From NCBI GenBank assembly GCA_018679315.1, contig JAHHLF010000323.1, positions 1 to 6,044 of the forward strand: a stretch of DNA of 6,044 bases. Direction: 5' to 3'. The DNA comes from Bacteroidia bacterium. Its GTDB lineage: Bacteria > Bacteroidota > Bacteroidia > Flavobacteriales > Flavobacteriaceae. Under the pieces are notes generated by a model. The model saw nothing but the letters and a program-made list of their open reading frames with translations. It had not been told where the DNA came from and did not search any database. Below are positions 4,348 through 6,044 of this stretch, piece by piece. A program made the translations under genes and the position numbers. Each line of letters begins with the position of its first letter. Positions within the stretch are counted from its first letter, which is position 1.

Positions 4348-6044
4348 ATGTTCACTCAAAAGACTGAAAGAATTAATTTTGCATCCGCTAAGAACATACC
4401 GGATTATCCGGATTTCTTGGACATTCAGATTAAATCTTTTCAAGACTTTTTTCAGCTTGAAACTAAATCTGACGAAAGAGGCAATGAAGGTTTATACAAC
4501 ACCTTCATGGAAAATTTTCCAATTACCGATACCCGAAATCAATTCGTACTGGAATTCCTGGATTACTTCATTGATCCACCCAGATATAGCATACAGGAAT
4601 GTATTGAACGTGGTCTGACTTACAGCGTACCGCTGAAAGCCCGACTCAAATTGTACTGTACGGATCCCGAGCACGAGGACTTTGAAACCATTGTGCAGGA
4701 TGTGTACCTGGGAACGATCCCGTACATGACGCCAAGTGGAACATTTGTGATCAATGGCGCCGAGCGTGTAGTTGTTTCTCAATTGCACAGATCCCCTGGT
4801 GTATTCTTTGGCCAGTCTTTCCATGCGAACGGAACAAAATTATATTCAGCAAGGGTGATCCCTTTCAAAGGGTCCTGGATCGAATTCGCTACTGACATTA
4901 ATAGTGTCATGTACGCCTATATCGATCGCAAAAAGAAGTTGCCCGTAACTACCTTATTTAGAGCGATCGGATTCGAAAGAGATAAAGATATCCTGGAGAT
5001 CTTCGATCTGTCTGAAGAAGTGAAAGTTAGTAAGGCCGGACTTAAAAAAGTACTGGGACGCAAACTTGCCGCCCGTGTCTTGAATACATGGCATGAAGAC
5101 TTTGTGGACGAAGACACCGGGGAAGTAGTATCCATTGAGCGAAATGAGATCGTACTCGACCGTGATACACTTTTAGAGAAGGAACACATCGATCAGATCC
5201 TGGAAACCGATGTAAAAACTATTCTCTTGCACAAAGAGAATATGGCGCAGAATGATTATGCTATTATTCATAACACCCTGCAAAAGGATCCTACTAACTC
5301 AGAAAAAGAAGCGGTAGAGCATATTTACCGTCAATTGCGGAATGCCGAGCCACCGGATGAGGAAACCGCAAGAGGGATCATTGACAAATTGTTCTTCTCA
5401 GATCAGCGGTATAACCTGGGAGAAGTAGGACGATACAGGATGAACAAGAAATTAGGCCTGGATATAGGGATGGACAAGCAAGTCCTTACCAAAGAAGATA
5501 TCATCACGATCATCAAATATTTGATCGAATTGATCAATTCAAAGGCCGAGATCGATGATATTGATCACTTATCTAATCGTCGTGTTAGAACCGTAGGTGA
5601 ACAATTATCATCTCAGTTTGGTGTTGGTTTGGCCCGTATGGCCCGAACCATCAGAGAGCGAATGAATGTTAGGGATAATGAAGTGTTTACACCGATCGAT
5701 TTGATCAATGCAAAGACATTGTCTTCTGTGATCAACTCTTTCTTCGGAACAAATCAGCTCTCTCAATTCATGGACCAGACAAATCCGCTGGCAGAGATCA
5801 CACACAAGCGAAGATTATCTGCACTCGGACCAGGTGGACTCTCAAGAGAACGAGCTGGATTCGAAGTACGTGACGTACACTATACGCACTACGGAAGACT
5901 CTGTCCGATCGAAACACCTGAAGGTCCGAATATTGGATTGATCTCCTCTCTGTCTGTGTTTGCAAAAGTGAACAGCATGGGCTTCCTGGAGACACCATAT
6001 AGAAAAGTTGAAAAAGGAAAAGTAGATACGGCTTCCTCTATTTA
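4348..6044 (+). CDS. rpoB: DNA-directed RNA polymerase subunit beta, 3'-truncated by the window edge
   Basis: RpoB is the beta subunit of RNA polymerase, forming half of the active-site cleft and the rifampicin pocket. The frame is open from ATG 4348 to the window end, giving 565 codons of roughly 1270 expected. The N-terminus (MFTQKTERINFASAKN) and PDFLDIQIKSFQDFF are typical of flavobacterial RpoB. The rifampicin region is complete: Asp476, His486 and Ser491 equal E. coli Asp516, His526 and Ser531, an offset of 40. The second cluster, CPIETPEGPNIGLI, starts at Cys519. All these main resistance positions are the sensitive-type residues, so no target-site resistance is visible here. Ala482 replaces E. 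coli Ser522 and Thr478 replaces Asn518, probably lineage variation. No SD precedes the start. It follows the two-hairpin spacer and is presumably continued by rpoC. Confidence 0.98.
   Translation, partial: MFTQKTERINFASAKNIPDYPDFLDIQIKSFQDFFQLETKSDERGNEGLYNTFMENFPITDTRNQFVLEFLDYFIDPPRYSIQECIERGLTYSVPLKARLKLYCTDPEHEDFETIVQDVYLGTIPYMTPSGTFVINGAERVVVSQLHRSPGVFFGQSFHANGTKLYSARVIPFKGSWIEFATDINSVMYAYIDRKKKLPVTTLFRAIGFERDKDILEIFDLSEEVKVSKAGLKKVLGRKLAARVLNTWHEDFVDEDTGEVVSIERNEIVLDRDTLLEKEHIDQILETDVKTILLHKENMAQNDYAIIHNTLQKDPTNSEKEAVEHIYRQLRNAEPPDEETARGIIDKLFFSDQRYNLGEVGRYRMNKKLGLDIGMDKQVLTKEDIITIIKYLIELINSKAEIDDIDHLSNRRVRTVGEQLSSQFGVGLARMARTIRERMNVRDNEVFTPIDLINAKTLSSVINSFFGTNQLSQFMDQTNPLAEITHKRRLSALGPGGLSRERAGFEVRDVHYTHYGRLCPIETPEGPNIGLISSLSVFAKVNSMGFLETPYRKVEKGKVDTASSI

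Noticed and set aside
4379..5998. Several short ORFs on both strands within rpoB (for example 4492-4824 minus and 4917-5189 minus)
   Set aside because: The rpoB frame runs without a stop through the whole stretch and matches the family from end to end, so these are chance frames.
1..6044. Search for mobile elements, CRISPR arrays, defence genes, integration scars or rifampicin/elfamycin resistance changes
   Set aside because: All genes are core housekeeping in conserved order, the tRNA has no integrated element beside it, no spaced repeats are present, and the main RpoB resistance positions are the usual residues.

Overview
This window is a chromosomal housekeeping locus of the Bacteroidota, most likely class Flavobacteriia. 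It carries the end of tuf (EF-Tu), a tRNA-Trp gene, secE, nusG, rplK, rplA, rplJ, rplL and the first 565 codons of rpoB, all on the + strand. The taxonomic call is an inference. It rests on the gene order, on protein features such as the flavobacterial-looking RpoB N-terminus and SecE, on the moderate-to-low GC sequence, and on the lack of a Shine-Dalgarno sequence before every start codon. No genus can be named from the sequence alone.

Layout. Positions 1-1087 are EF-Tu, with about 34 N-terminal codons lying outside the window. A 77-bp spacer holds a bulged stem-loop (1115-1151) and leads to tRNA-Trp(CCA) at 1165-1237. After 40 bp comes secE (1278-1463), then nusG 14 bp later (1478-2029). 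A 68-bp spacer with a weak stem-loop precedes rplK (2098-2535). rplA (2556-3245) and rplJ (3263-3781) follow with gaps of only 20 and 17 bp. rplL (3830-4216) follows after 48 bp. A 131-bp spacer, the largest in the window, holds two consecutive stem-loops and then rpoB starts at 4348 and runs off the end. No gene-free stretch reaches 300 bp.

How the genes work together. The locus joins translation (EF-Tu, tRNA-Trp, the L11/L1 and L10/L12 stalk proteins), protein export (SecE), and transcription (NusG, RNA polymerase beta). EF-Tu is recruited to the ribosome by the L12 stalk encoded downstream, and NusG links RNA polymerase to the ribosome through S10. The tight spacing suggests one long transcript, with dosage adjusted at the stem-loops, above all the one between rplL and rpoB.

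Novelty. I found no undescribed system: this is a conserved, ordinary region. The points worth a second look are small: the two-hairpin rplL-rpoB spacer, strong SD-like sequences inside genes but none before starts, no room for a classical L10 leader, a Leu in SecE where Trp is usual, a tandem Gly-Gly-Asp-Ala repeat in the L12 hinge, and a U-U mismatch in the tRNA-Trp acceptor stem.
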